Shown here in pieces: positions 10,500 through 22,122 of a stretch of 64,000 nt of DNA. Under the pieces are notes generated by a model. That model was not told where the DNA came from. It ran no database searches and saw only the letters and a list, made by a program, of their open reading frames with translations. Where the stretch lies: assembly GCF_003590795.1 (NCBI RefSeq), contig NZ_QYUL01000002.1, forward strand, positions 799,001 to 863,000, in the 5' to 3' direction. The number at the start of each line of letters is the position of its first letter. The first letter of the stretch is position 1. The stretch comes from Azospirillum cavernae. Lineage in GTDB: Bacteria > Pseudomonadota > Alphaproteobacteria > Azospirillales > Azospirillaceae. Position numbers and translations under genes: made by a program.

Positions 10500-10616
10500 A
10501 CACGGATGAACACGGATGTCGCCTGTGGCGACGCACGGGTCAACACGGATGAAACGATGCCTTTGATCCGTGTCCATCCGTGAACCGACGCAGTCGGTAT
10601 CCGTGTTCATCCGTGT
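10500..10616. repeat. 117-bp structured intergenic element with 18-bp perfect terminal inverted repeats
   Basis: ACACGGATGAACACGGAT at 10500-10517 is the exact reverse complement of ATCCGTGTTCATCCGTGT at 10599-10616. Immediately inside the arms are two perfect 6-bp stem-loops: GTCGCC-TGT-GGCGAC (10518-10532) and ACCGAC-GCA-GTCGGT (10584-10598). The centre has a third pairing, ACACGGAT (10543-10550) with ATCCGTGT (10566-10573). The octamer CACGGATG or its complement occurs six times or nearly so. The whole folds as a cloverleaf-like structure. No gene lies inside. It resembles a non-autonomous dispersed repeat, but only one copy is in this window. Confidence 0.8.
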
Positions 10617-10696
10617 AAAAAGTCTGTCTCCAACGCCATCAAACCGCACGTCAGCCCCCCTTGGCGAAGCCCATCGCTTCGGGTATGGTCCCGGCC

Positions 10697-12565
10697 ATGC
10701 AAAGCTTTGATGTCATCGTTGTCGGCGGCGGTCACGCCGGCTGTGAAGCGGCCGCGGCTGCGGCGCGCATGGGCGCGCGCACCCTGCTGCTGACCCACAA
10801 AATCGAAACCATCGGCGAGATGTCCTGCAACCCCGCCATCGGCGGCTTGGCCAAGGGGCATTTGGTGCGGGAGATTGACGCGCTCGACGGCGTGATGGCC
10901 AAGGCCATCGACCGGGGCGGCATCCAATTCCGCATCCTGAACCGCAGCAAGGGACCGGCGGTGCGCGGCCCGCGCGCCCAGGCTGATCGCAAGCTGTACC
11001 GGCAGGCGATGCAAAGCCTGCTGGCCGAACAGGCGAATTTGACCATCGCGGCGGGCGGGGCCGAGGATTTGATCGTTGATGGCGACGGTTGGATCACGGG
11101 CGTCGTCACCGGCGCGGGCGAGCGCATCGCCGCCGGGGCGGTGGTGCTGACCACCGGCACCTTCCTGCGCGGCCTGATCCACATTGGCGAGGAACGCACC
11201 CCGGCGGGCCGCGTCGGCGAAGCGCCGTCGCTGGGTCTGTCCGACACGTTGGCCCGCTTGGGCTTCCCGCTGGGCCGTTTGAAGACCGGCACGCCGCCGC
11301 GTTTGGATGGGCGCACCATTGATTGGGACGCGCTGGAAAAGCAGCCCGGCGATTTTCCGCCGCCGCCCTTCTCCTATCTGACCGAGCGGATCGACACGCC
11401 GCAGATCGACTGCGCCATCACCTGGACGACGCAGGCCGCGCATGATCTGATTCGCGCCAATCTGCACCGCGCGCCGATGTATTCCGGCCAGATCACCGGC
11501 ACCGGCCCGCGCTATTGCCCGTCCATCGAGGACAAGGTGGTGCGCTTCGCCGACAAGGAGCGTCACCAGATATTCCTGGAGCCGGAGGGGCTGGACGATC
11601 CCACCGTTTACCCCAACGGCATTTCGACCTCCCTGCCCCGCGACGTCCAGCTTGGCATCTTGAAGTGCATGCCCGGTCTGGAACGCACGGTGATGATTCG
11701 CCCCGGCTACGCCATCGAGTATGATTACGTCGATCCGCGCGAGCTGAAGCCGACGCTGGAAACCCGGCGCGCCCCACGCCTGTTCCTGGCCGGTCAGATC
11801 AACGGCACCACCGGCTATGAAGAGGCGGCGGCGCAGGGTCTGATGGCGGGAATCAACGCCGCCCTGACGGCGAGCGGTTCGGCGGAGGGCTTCGTGCTTG
11901 ACCGCGCCGACGCGTACATCGGCGTGTTGATCGACGATCTCATCGGGCGCGGCACCAACGAGCCATACCGCATGTTCACCTCGCGCGCCGAATACCGGCT
12001 GCTGCTGCGCGCCGACAACGCCGACCAGCGTTTGACCGCCAAGGGCGTCGCCATCGGCTGCGTCGGTTCCCACCGTCGCGACGTCTTCGCCGCCAAGAGC
12101 GACGCCTTGCAGGTCGGTCGCGCGCTGGTCAACGCGCTGCAAGCCACCCCGGTGGAACTGTTGCGCCAAGGCGTCGCCGTCAACCAGGACGGCGTGCGGC
12201 GCAGCGCGGCGGATCTGTTGCGCTACCCCGACATCGACCTGTCGGTGTTGACTCGGCTGTGGCCGGAGTTGGCCGAGATCGGCCCGGTGATCGCCGAGCA
12301 GTTGGAGATCGACGGCAAATACGCTGGTTATCTCGGACGGCAGGAGGCCGACATTCGCGCCTTCCGCAAAGACGAGGCGTTGGCCCTGCCCGAGGATCTC
12401 GACGTGGACGGCATCGGCAGCCTGTCGGCGGAAATCCGCCAAAAGTTGCGCCAGTCCCGCCCGGCGACCTTGGGCGCGGCGGCGCGGATTCCCGGCATGA
12501 CCCCGGCGGCGCTGGTGTCCTTGCTGCGCCATGTGAAGCGGCGCGATTTGCAGGCGGCGGAATGA
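10697..12565 (+). CDS. mnmG: tRNA uridine-5-carboxymethylaminomethyl modification enzyme MnmG
   Basis: This FAD-dependent partner of MnmE modifies tRNA wobble uridine. The 622-aa protein starts [19 protein letters not shown] with the FAD dinucleotide-binding motif. [22 protein letters not shown] and the catalytic-cysteine stretch [17 protein letters not shown] follow. [17 protein letters not shown] and [16 protein letters not shown] are the GidA C-terminal signatures. The ATG at 10697 is preferred to a TTG 36 bp upstream because the family starts right before the FAD fold. It overlaps the rsmG start by 4 bp. Confidence 0.97.
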   Translation: MQSFDVIVVGGGHAGCEAAAAAARMGARTLLLTHKIETIGEMSCNPAIGGLAKGHLVREIDALDGVMAKAIDRGGIQFRILNRSKGPAVRGPRAQADRKLYRQAMQSLLAEQANLTIAAGGAEDLIVDGDGWITGVVTGAGERIAAGAVVLTTGTFLRGLIHIGEERTPAGRVGEAPSLGLSDTLARLGFPLGRLKTGTPPRLDGRTIDWDALEKQPGDFPPPPFSYLTERIDTPQIDCAITWTTQAAHDLIRANLHRAPMYSGQITGTGPRYCPSIEDKVVRFADKERHQIFLEPEGLDDPTVYPNGISTSLPRDVQLGILKCMPGLERTVMIRPGYAIEYDYVDPRELKPTLETRRAPRLFLAGQINGTTGYEEAAAQGLMAGINAALTASGSAEGFVLDRADAYIGVLIDDLIGRGTNEPYRMFTSRAEYRLLLRADNADQRLTAKGVAIGCVGSHRRDVFAAKSDALQVGRALVNALQATPVELLRQGVAVNQDGVRRSAADLLRYPDIDLSVLTRLWPELAEIGPVIAEQLEIDGKYAGYLGRQEADIRAFRKDEALALPEDLDVDGIGSLSAEIRQKLRQSRPATLGAAARIPGMTPAALVSLLRHVKRRDLQAAE

Positions 12566-13194
12566 TGGCCCAGCTCAACGCTTCAACCTTCGACGCGTCG
12601 GCCTTTCAAGAGGCCACGGGTGTTTCACGTGAAACACTCGACCGGCTCACCGCCTATGAAACAATGCTGCGCAAGTGGCAGCCGAAGATCAATCTGGTCG
12701 GCCCCTCCACCCTGCCCGATCTGTGGCGGCGGCACTTCTATGATTCGGCGCAGCTTCTGCCGCTGCTGCCGGATCCGGCCCGCGTTCTGGTCGATCTGGG
12801 CAGCGGCGCCGGTTTCCCCGGTCTGGTGCTGGCGATCCTGGGCGTGCACGAGGTTCATCTGATCGAAAGCGATTCGCGCAAGGCCGCCTTTCTCCGCGAA
12901 GCGGCGCGGGTGGCGGGCGCGGCTGTCACCGTTCACAACAAGCGAATTGAGGCGGTCAGCGGTCTTGCCGCCGACGTCGTCACCGCCCGCGCCTTGGCCC
13001 CGGTCGCCGATTTGCTGGCTTGGGCGGTTCCGCTGATGGGACCGCAGCGGGTTGGGCTGTTCCTGAAGGGGCAGGCTCTGGACGACGAATTGACCGCCGC
13101 CGCCAAAAGCTGGACAATGCGCGCCGAACGTTTTGACAGCCGCACCGATCCCACCGGAACCATTTTGCGTGTGAGCGGAATCGCGCGTGTCTGA
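12562..13194 (+). CDS. rsmG: 16S rRNA (guanine527-N7)-methyltransferase
   Basis: The enzyme methylates G527 of 16S rRNA using SAM. It is 210 aa, with ATG ATG at 12562/12565 overlapping the mnmG stop. The SAM-binding motif is [18 protein letters not shown] at about residues 75-92, followed by [18 protein letters not shown] and [17 protein letters not shown] perfect parS site encodes part of the N-terminal segment [10 protein letters not shown]. Order mnmG-rsmG-parA-parB is conserved near many bacterial origins. Confidence 0.96.
   Translation: MMAQLNASTFDASAFQEATGVSRETLDRLTAYETMLRKWQPKINLVGPSTLPDLWRRHFYDSAQLLPLLPDPARVLVDLGSGAGFPGLVLAILGVHEVHLIESDSRKAAFLREAARVAGAAVTVHNKRIEAVSGLAADVVTARALAPVADLLAWAVPLMGPQRVGLFLKGQALDDELTAAAKSWTMRAERFDSRTDPTGTILRVSGIARV
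12621..12636. promoter_or_regulatory. parS: parS site 3 (perfect), inside rsmG
   Basis: TGTTTCACGTGAAACA, 16 of 16 to the consensus, lies 60 bp into rsmG and 1.4 kb upstream of parB. It is read in frame as Val-Ser-Arg-Glu-Thr, so it is both a coding segment and a probable ParB loading site. Confidence 0.93.
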
Positions 13195-13246
13195 GACCCG
13201 CGCGACTCCGCTCATCTCCTGTCCCGAGGCTTCCCAAGAGGCTGCC

Positions 13247-14044
13247 ATGTCCGACGTCATCACTCCTCCCGCCCGCGTGGTCGCTGTCGCGAACCAGAAG
13301 GGTGGCGTTGGCAAGACGACGACGACCATCAATCTGGCCACCGCGCTCGCCGTCATCGGCAAGCGCGTGCTGGTCATCGACCTTGATCCGCAGGGCAACG
13401 CGTCCACCGGCTTGGGCATTCCGCGCTCCGACCGGCGGATCGGCATTTACGACGTGCTGTTCGACAATGTGCCGTTGGAAGACGCCGCCATCGAATCCGC
13501 CGTGCCGAACCTGTCGATCATCACCTCCTCGGTTGATCTGTCGGGCGCGGAGATTGAGTTGGTCGGGGCCGAGCGCCGCGAGTTCCGCCTGCGCGAGGCG
13601 GTGGCCAACAGCGCGCTTGAGTATGATTACGTGCTGATTGATTGCCCCCCGGCGTTGGGCTTGCTGACGCTGAACGCGCTGGTCGCCTCGCACGCGGTCA
13701 TGGTGCCGTTGCAGTGCGAGTTCTACGCGCTTGAGGGTCTCAGCCATCTGGTCCGCACCATCGAGCGGGTGAAGCGCGCTTTCAACCCCAACCTCGACAT
13801 TCACGGGGTGGTGCTGACCATGTTCGACAAGCGCAACAATCTGTCCGACATGGTCGCCGCCGACGTCCGGGGCTTCTTCGGCGAAAAGGTTTACGACACG
13901 GTGATCCCGCGCAACGTCAAGGTTTCCGAGGCGCCGTCGCACGGCAAGCCGGTGCTGATCTACGACATGCGTTGCCCAGGATCGCAGGCTTACATCCATT
14001 TGGCGGGCGAGGTGCTGCGCCGCGAAAAGAGGCTGTGCGCATGA
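13247..14044 (+). CDS. parA: Chromosome partitioning ATPase ParA
   Basis: ParA is the Walker-type ATPase that moves ParB-parS complexes and so segregates the origin region. The 265-aa form starts at ATG 13247, preceded by AAGAGG at a good ribosome-binding distance; an upstream GTG at 13187 would add 20 residues overlapping rsmG. The deviant Walker A is VANQKGGVGKTTTTINLA. VLVIDLDPQGNAS and DYVLIDCPPALGLLTLNAL are the A' and B motifs. VIPRNVKVSEAPSHGKPV is the ParA/Soj C-terminal signature. The stop overlaps parB (ATGA). Confidence 0.97.
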   Translation: MSDVITPPARVVAVANQKGGVGKTTTTINLATALAVIGKRVLVIDLDPQGNASTGLGIPRSDRRIGIYDVLFDNVPLEDAAIESAVPNLSIITSSVDLSGAEIELVGAERREFRLREAVANSALEYDYVLIDCPPALGLLTLNALVASHAVMVPLQCEFYALEGLSHLVRTIERVKRAFNPNLDIHGVVLTMFDKRNNLSDMVAADVRGFFGEKVYDTVIPRNVKVSEAPSHGKPVLIYDMRCPGSQAYIHLAGEVLRREKRLCA

Positions 14045-14961
14045 TCGACGACGCCAAGCGTATGGATGGTGGAGGGGCGCGCCGCGCCAGTCTCGGCCGT
14101 GGCCTGTCCGCCCTGTTTGGCGAGACGACGGAGGATTATTCGGCGCTCGACAAGGTGCGCCAGTCCAAACAGGTGCCCATCGAGTTCGTCCATCCCGGCA
14201 AATACCAGCCGCGCCGCAAGTTCGACGAGGAGGCTATCCAGGGCCTCGTCGAGTCGATCCGCGACAAGGGCATCTTGCAGCCCCTGCTGGTCCGCCGCGA
14301 TCCCGAGACGGCGAACGCCTATGAGCTGATCGCCGGTGAACGCCGCTGGCGGGCGGCGCAGATCGTCGGTCTGCACGAGGTTCCGGTCATCATCCGCGAT
14401 CTCAGCGACCGCGAGGCGCTGGAAATCGCCCTGATCGAGAACATCCAGCGCCAGGATCTGACCCCGCTGGAAGAGGCGGAGGGCTACCGCCGCCTGATGG
14501 ACGAGTTCGACCACACGCAAGAGGATCTGGCCCGCGCCCTGGGCAAGAGCCGCAGCCACGTCGCCAACATGATGCGCCTGCTCGCCCTGCCCGATCCGGT
14601 CAAGAACATGGTGCAGGACGGCGCGCTGACCGCCGGTCACGCCCGCGCGCTGTTGACGGCGACCGATCCGGTTCTGGTGGCGCGCGAGGTGGTGGCGCGC
14701 GGCCTGAACGTGCGGCAAACCGAAGATTTGATGCGGGGCGACCAACCCAAGCCCCGCAAGGGCGAGGCCGGATCCGGCGGCGCGGCGAAGGCCCCGGCGG
14801 TCAAGGACGTCAATCTGCTCAATCTGGAAGAGGAAATTTCCGCCCGGATCGGGCTGAAGGTGGCGATCAACCCGCAAGGTCAACGCGGAACCATCACCAT
14901 CCATTACCAGACGCTCGACCAGTTGGACGACGTGCTGCACCGGCTGGGCGGCGAGGCGTAA
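14041..14961 (+). CDS. parB: Chromosome partitioning protein ParB
   Basis: ParB is the parS-binding CTPase clamp. The 306-aa protein opens with RRASLGRGLSALFG, the N-terminal ParA-interacting segment. It then has the ParB/Srx domain with PRRKFDEEAIQGLVESI and the CTP-binding GERRWRA motif near residue 100. DLTPLEEAEGYRRLMDEF and the helix-turn-helix region KSRSHVANMMRLLALP follow, with a C-terminal dimerisation region at about 260-306. Its predicted targets are the five parS or parS-like sites listed here. It is convergent with folA. Confidence 0.97.
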   Translation: MIDDAKRMDGGGARRASLGRGLSALFGETTEDYSALDKVRQSKQVPIEFVHPGKYQPRRKFDEEAIQGLVESIRDKGILQPLLVRRDPETANAYELIAGERRWRAAQIVGLHEVPVIIRDLSDREALEIALIENIQRQDLTPLEEAEGYRRLMDEFDHTQEDLARALGKSRSHVANMMRLLALPDPVKNMVQDGALTAGHARALLTATDPVLVAREVVARGLNVRQTEDLMRGDQPKPRKGEAGSGGAAKAPAVKDVNLLNLEEEISARIGLKVAINPQGQRGTITIHYQTLDQLDDVLHRLGGEA

Positions 14962-14985
14962 GGCTTTTGGGGGCGTGGCGGGGAC

Positions 14986-15495
14986 TTAACCCTCGCCAAG
15001 GCCCGACGTCACCCGCTCGCAATCGACATACTGAAACCGCAGGCCGTTTTCCTCCTGCGGCGGGCTGGACCAGCGCTCGACCCAGTCATCCCCCAGCGGC
15101 GGCAAAATGGTGTCGCCGTCGATAGTGTGGTCGATGCGGGTCAAGTGGATGCGGGTGGCCAGCGGCATGATGTCGGCAAACAGAGCGGCCCCGCCGATGA
15201 CGCACAGTTCCGCCGCGCTCGTCTTGCGCGCCCAATCCAGCGCCCCGGTGTAATCGCGGAACCAATGAGCGCCGTCGCGCGGTCCTGTTGGTTGCGTTCG
15301 GCTGACGACCAGATTGTCGCGACCGGGCAACGGCCGGCGGGGCAACGAGTTCCAGGTCTTGCGGCCCATCAGGATGGGCTTACCGAGCGTCAACTCTTTG
15401 AAGCGCTTGAGGTCGCTGGGCAAATCCCAAGGCAAGCCGCCGTCTTTGCCGATCACGCCGTTCGCGGCGGCGGCGACCACCAGGGTGATGCGCAT
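14986..15495 (-). CDS. folA: Dihydrofolate reductase
   Basis: The enzyme reduces dihydrofolate to tetrahydrofolate with NADPH, and trimethoprim acts on this family. The 169-aa protein has MRITLVVAAAANGVIGKDGG, then LPWDLPSDLKRFKELTLG with the conserved acidic substrate-binding aspartate. GKPILMGRKTWNSLP and AELCVIGGAALFADIMP follow, all family motifs in order. No thymidylate synthase gene lies next to it, although the two are often paired. hemW ends 20 bp upstream on the same strand. Confidence 0.95.
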   Translation of the reverse strand: MRITLVVAAAANGVIGKDGGLPWDLPSDLKRFKELTLGKPILMGRKTWNSLPRRPLPGRDNLVVSRTQPTGPRDGAHWFRDYTGALDWARKTSAAELCVIGGAALFADIMPLATRIHLTRIDHTIDGDTILPPLGDDWVERWSSPPQEENGLRFQYVDCERVTSGLGEG

Positions 15496-15515
15496 GGGCA
15501 GCGTGTTCCTTTTTC

Positions 15516-16688
15516 TCAGGCCAGCAAGGCCGCCAACACCGCGTTCAGCCTTTGCCGTCCCTCATGGGTGGCGCGCAAACGGTCCTTCTCGACCGTCAAA
15601 AACCCGCCGTCGGTCAGCCGTTTCAGGGCCGCTGGATCAATGAAGGCCCCCAGATCCAGGCCGGATTCCTCGACCAGACGGGCGAGCGGAACGCCTTCGG
15701 TCAGCCGCAGCCCCATCATCAACAGCTCGGCGCCGCGCGCCCGGCGGTCGATGGGATCGGGCGTCGCCGCGCCGTGGCCATCGCGTTCCACCCGCTCCAG
15801 CCAGATTTCCGGGGCGCGGTGGGCGCGGGTCGCGACTTTCTCACCATCCAGGGTCAAGCGCCCATGCGCGCCCGGTCCGACGCCGATGTAATCGCCATAA
15901 CGCCAATAGGTCAGATTGTGGCGGCTTTCCTCGCCGGGGCGGGCGTGGTTGGAAATCTCATAGGCCGGAAGCCCGGCGCGGGTCAGCAGGCTTTGCGTGG
16001 CCTCATAGAGGTCGCCAGCGAGATCCTCGTCCGGCAACACCAGATCGCCGCGCGCGTGCAGGGGGAAAAAGGCCGTCCCCTCCTCGATCGTCAACTGATA
16101 GACCGACAGATGACCGACGGCGTGGTCGAGCGCTTGCGTCAACTCGGCCTCCCACGCGGCGACGCTCTGGCCGGGGCGGGCGTAAATCAGGTCGAAGGAA
16201 AAGCGGTCAAAGATCGTCGCGGCCAGCGTGATGGCTCCGGTGGCCTCCGACGCGCTGTGCTGGCGACCGAGAAAGCGCAGGGCGTTGTCATCCAACGCCT
16301 GGATGCCCAGCGACACCCGGTTGATTCCGGCGCTGCGGAAGGCGCGGAACTTGTCGGCCTCGACCGAGGTCGGGTTCGCCTCCAGCGTGATTTCCAGACC
16401 GTCGGCGACCGGCCAGCGTTCGGCGATGCGGTCGATCACCGCGCCGACCGTCGCCGGTTCCATCAAGGACGGCGTGCCGCCGCCGAAAAACACCGAGGTG
16501 ACGCGGCGTCCGGCGGTCTGGTCGGCGTAATGGTCCAGCTCCCGCAACAGACCCGCCCGCCAGCGGTCGTGATCGACCCGCTCGCGGACATGGCTGTTGA
16601 AGTCGCAATAGGGGCATTTCGACTTGCAGAAAGGCCAATGGACATAAATGGCGAAGCCAGGGGCCGCGAAGCCCGGATCTTGGCTCAC
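15516..16688 (-). CDS. hemW: Radical SAM haem chaperone HemW
   Basis: The family is related to coproporphyrinogen III dehydrogenase HemN but acts as a haem-binding chaperone. I start it at the GTG that overlaps the rdgB stop (GTGA); a TTG nine bases upstream is possible. The 390-aa protein has [20 protein letters not shown], with the three cluster cysteines spaced CxxxCxxC, unlike the CxxxCxxCxC of true Hem[25 protein letters not shown] and ITLEANP follow. The gene follows rdgB on the same strand, the common rph-rdgB-hemW order. Confidence 0.93.
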   Translation of the reverse strand: MSQDPGFAAPGFAIYVHWPFCKSKCPYCDFNSHVRERVDHDRWRAGLLRELDHYADQTAGRRVTSVFFGGGTPSLMEPATVGAVIDRIAERWPVADGLEITLEANPTSVEADKFRAFRSAGINRVSLGIQALDDNALRFLGRQHSASEATGAITLAATIFDRFSFDLIYARPGQSVAAWEAELTQALDHAVGHLSVYQLTIEEGTAFFPLHARGDLVLPDEDLAGDLYEATQSLLTRAGLPAYEISNHARPGEESRHNLTYWRYGDYIGVGPGAHGRLTLDGEKVATRAHRAPEIWLERVERDGHGAATPDPIDRRARGAELLMMGLRLTEGVPLARLVEESGLDLGAFIDPAALKRLTDGGFLTVEKDRLRATHEGRQRLNAVLAALLA

Positions 16689-17290
16689 TGGAAGCAACGC
16701 TCCACCAACTGGGCGAAGGCGTCGGCGCGGTGGCTCATCTCGTGCTTTTCCGTCGGGTCCATCTCGCCGAAGGTGATGGCGTAGCCGTTGGGGCGGAACA
16801 TCGGGTCATAGCCGAAGCCATGCTCGCCCTGCGGCGGCCACACCAGCGTGCCGTAACAACGGCCTTCCACCGTTTCGACATGGCCGTCGGGCCAGGCGAG
16901 CGACAGGGCGCAGACGAAATAGGCCGAACGGTCGGTCTTGCCCGCCAACCCCTCCTCCACCTTGGCCATGGCGAGGGCGAAATCCTTCTCCGGCCCGGCC
17001 CAGCGGGCGGAATAGATGCCGGGATCGCCGTTCAGCGCCGGAACCACCAGCCCGCTGTCGTCGGCCAGCGCGATGTGACCGGCGGACGCCGCCGCCCGCG
17101 CCTTCAATTCGGCGTTGGCGACGAAACTGTCGCCGGTCTCCTCCGGTTCCGGCAGGCCAAGCGCCCCCGCCGTGGTGAAATGCGCCGCATAGGGGGCGAG
17201 AAGCTCGGCGATTTCGCGAACCTTGCCCGAATTGTGGCTGGCGATCACCAGGGTGTCGCCGGTGAAGCGGCGGGGTGCGCTCATGGTCAT
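16685..17290 (-). CDS. rdgB: XTP/dITP diphosphatase (Ham1 family)
   Basis: The enzyme hydrolyses ITP, dITP and XTP to monophosphates and so keeps deaminated purines out of nucleic acids. The 201-aa protein has [18 protein letters not shown], then [15 protein letters not shown] with catalytic acidic residues. [16 protein letters not shown] and MSHRADAF complete the Ham1 motif set. The start may be two codons later (MSAPRRF). It lies between rph (6 bp away) and hemW (overlapping), so the three are probably one operon. Confidence 0.96.
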   Translation of the reverse strand: MTMSAPRRFTGDTLVIASHNSGKVREIAELLAPYAAHFTTAGALGLPEPEETGDSFVANAELKARAAASAGHIALADDSGLVVPALNGDPGIYSARWAGPEKDFALAMAKVEEGLAGKTDRSAYFVCALSLAWPDGHVETVEGRCYGTLVWPPQGEHGFGYDPMFRPNGYAITFGEMDPTEKHEMSHRADAFAQLVERCFQ

Positions 17291-17295
17291 TGCCC

Positions 17296-18015
<720 letters not shown>

Positions 18016-18054
18016 GGGCATCATCCAAACGGTCGGTTGTCAAGTGGCCGCAAG

Positions 18055-19287
18055 CTACCGACTCCGCCCCACCGCGTCCAGCGCCGCAACGGCGGGGCGG
18101 GAGGCGCGTTCCAGCCACAGGGTCAGCAGCGGCACGGCGAGGCCGATCCCGATCGACACCGTGGCCATCAGCGGAACATGGACCAGCGCGCCATCCGCCG
18201 CGTTTTCCAGGATGTGGGCGGACAGAAAGGCGCCAAAGGCCGAACTCATGTGCTGCACGGCGGAGACGAGCGCCATGAACCCGGCGCGCTCCGCCGGGTC
18301 GGGAACGCGCGACAGGGCGGTGCCGTTGGCGACCATGCGGATGCCGATGAACATCATGAACAGCGGGAACACCGCCAGCACCGGCATCCAGGCCGGGTAA
18401 TTGACGAAGGCGACGTAGATGACCGCCGTCAGACCAACCGTCCCCGCCAACGTCACCGGCGACGCCCCCACCCGGTCCACCAGCCGCCCGGCCCAGCGCG
18501 TGGTGAGGAAGCTCAAAGAACCGCCGATCAAATAGAACAGTCCCAGATGCTCGCGCGGAAAGCCCAGATTGCCCTGCACATAGGAGGCGATGTTGGGAAT
18601 AATCATGAATTGCTGGATCTGGATCAAAGCCACGGTGGCGTAAGCCAGCCACGTCTTGCGTCGGGTCAACAGCGCGGTGAAGCGCACCCAGGCGCCGGGG
18701 CCGGTCTCGCTGGTCAGATGGCCGCGCTGCGGCGGCAGAATGGCGAGCGCGATGGCGGCGACGACCAGCCCGGCGGCGGCGACGGCGAAGAAGGGCAACC
18801 GCCAGCCGCCCAGCCGCGCCAGCTCCAACCCCACCGGAACCCCGGCGATGGCGGCCAGCGAGAAGGATGACATGACGATGCCGGTCGCCTGCCCGCGCCG
18901 CTCCGCCGCCACGCTGTCGCTGACCACGGCGATGGCGATGGCGACCGCCGGGCCGCCGAACAGCCCGGCCAGCACGCGGGCGGCCAGCAGCGAGGGCAGA
19001 TCCCACGCGAACCCGCCGAGCGCGGTGGAGATCACCAGCCCGGCCATCGCCACGGCCAGAGCCTTGCGCCGGTCAAAGCGGTCGAGAAACAGCGAACCAA
19101 GCAGCCCGGCGACGCTGGCCGCCGCCGTGTAGCTGCCGCCAATGTAGCCGATGTGGGCGACCGGAATGTCGAGCGCCTTGGCGAAATCGGGGCCGAGCGG
19201 CATCACCATCATGAAATCCAGGATGTTGATGAACTGCACCGCCGCGATGACCAGCGTGAGGCGGCGTTCCTGCGGGGTCAGGGACAA
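18055..19287 (-). CDS. Major facilitator superfamily transporter
   Basis: The protein of about 410 aa has twelve predicted membrane segments. It carries the MFS loop motif FLDRFDRRKALAVAMAGL between helices 2 and 3 and a similar RWAGRLVDRVG stretch in the second half. I choose the TTG at 19287 because GGAG lies at ribosome-binding distance and the MFS fold starts right after it; a TTG at 19359 would add 24 non-conserved residues. The form resembles the DHA1 drug or metabolite efflux subgroup, but the substrate is unknown. It ends 39 bp before rph, so the two may be cotranscribed. Confidence 0.85.
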   Translation of the reverse strand: MSLTPQERRLTLVIAAVQFINILDFMMVMPLGPDFAKALDIPVAHIGYIGGSYTAAASVAGLLGSLFLDRFDRRKALAVAMAGLVISTALGGFAWDLPSLLAARVLAGLFGGPAVAIAIAVVSDSVAAERRGQATGIVMSSFSLAAIAGVPVGLELARLGGWRLPFFAVAAAGLVVAAIALAILPPQRGHLTSETGPGAWVRFTALLTRRKTWLAYATVALIQIQQFMIIPNIASYVQGNLGFPREHLGLFYLIGGSLSFLTTRWAGRLVDRVGASPVTLAGTVGLTAVIYVAFVNYPAWMPVLAVFPLFMMFIGIRMVANGTALSRVPDPAERAGFMALVSAVQHMSSAFGAFLSAHILENAADGALVHVPLMATVSIGIGLAVPLLTLWLERASRPAVAALDAVGRSR

Positions 19288-19682
19288 GCGGATGGCTCCG
19301 ACGGAATGGGAAGGGAAGAGACGTGAACGCACTGTAGACACGCTTTGCGCTCCCGCCAAATCGCGGCGGCCATGCGGGAAACGATTGCCCCCTCCCCGGC
19401 CCTCCCCCGCTTCGCGGGAGAGGGAGGCTGGAGCTTTGTCAAGGCGCGGTGGAATCGGACGGCCCGCGTGCGGCTTGTTGCCGCTTCATGACGGGTTATG
19501 TCGCGGACGGCTCTTTTTTCGCATCTTTCGTGCGAGAAACCACAAAGCGGGCTTGGCGAGGCCGCCATGGGGAGGCTAACATCGCAACCCCACCGTCGGC
19601 AGCGAGACCCACCGGGACACAACCGCAGCAGGCCCAACGACGACCGACGGGCATCAGCTCTCCGTTGAGGAACACGACACCC
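19288..19682. other. Non-coding gap between MFS gene and maeB
   Basis: No convincing gene lies here. It holds one REP-like unit (19388-19424) and a weak inverted repeat around 19516-19541. The maeB leader has a GAGGA stretch about 12 bases before the ATG. Divergent promoters for the MFS gene and maeB must lie here, but I see no clear -35/-10 pair. Confidence 0.6.
19388..19424. repeat. REP-like GC-rich palindromic repeat, unit A
   Basis: The 37-nt unit reads C5-T-C4-GG followed by CCCTCCCCCGCTTCGCGGGA and GAGGG. It folds as a 10-bp stem with one mismatch. It shares length and sequence with units at 29360-29396, 29430-29466 and 40084-40124. Like the 29360 unit it is followed within a few bases by GGAGCTTTGT. 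Confidence 0.75.
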
Positions 19683-21947
<2,265 letters not shown>

Positions 21948-21976
21948 ACGCTGCCCTGGTAAGAGGGCGCCGTGGC

Positions 21977-22014
21977 GCGCTCCACCACGATCCTTCGGGA
22001 TTGTGGGGGAGCGC
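21977..22014 (+). terminator. Hairpin after maeB with C(TTCG)G loop
   Basis: GCGCTCC-A-CCACGATCC (21977-21993) pairs with GGATTGTGG-G-GGAGCGC (21998-22014) around TTCG. This gives 16 pairs with one mismatch and one G-T wobble. It starts 30 bp after the maeB stop. No T-tract follows directly; ATCTTTTGTG lies about 25 bases on. Terminator or 3'-end stabiliser is inferred. Confidence 0.5.
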
Positions 22015-22122
22015 ACGCCAGCGTGTGCGGTGCGAGTGAATCTTTTGTGACCATCGCGCAAGAGACACAGTCCTGGTGTAAAACGGCGCATCGTTTGTCC
22101 CTTCCACCATTCCGGTGCCGCC

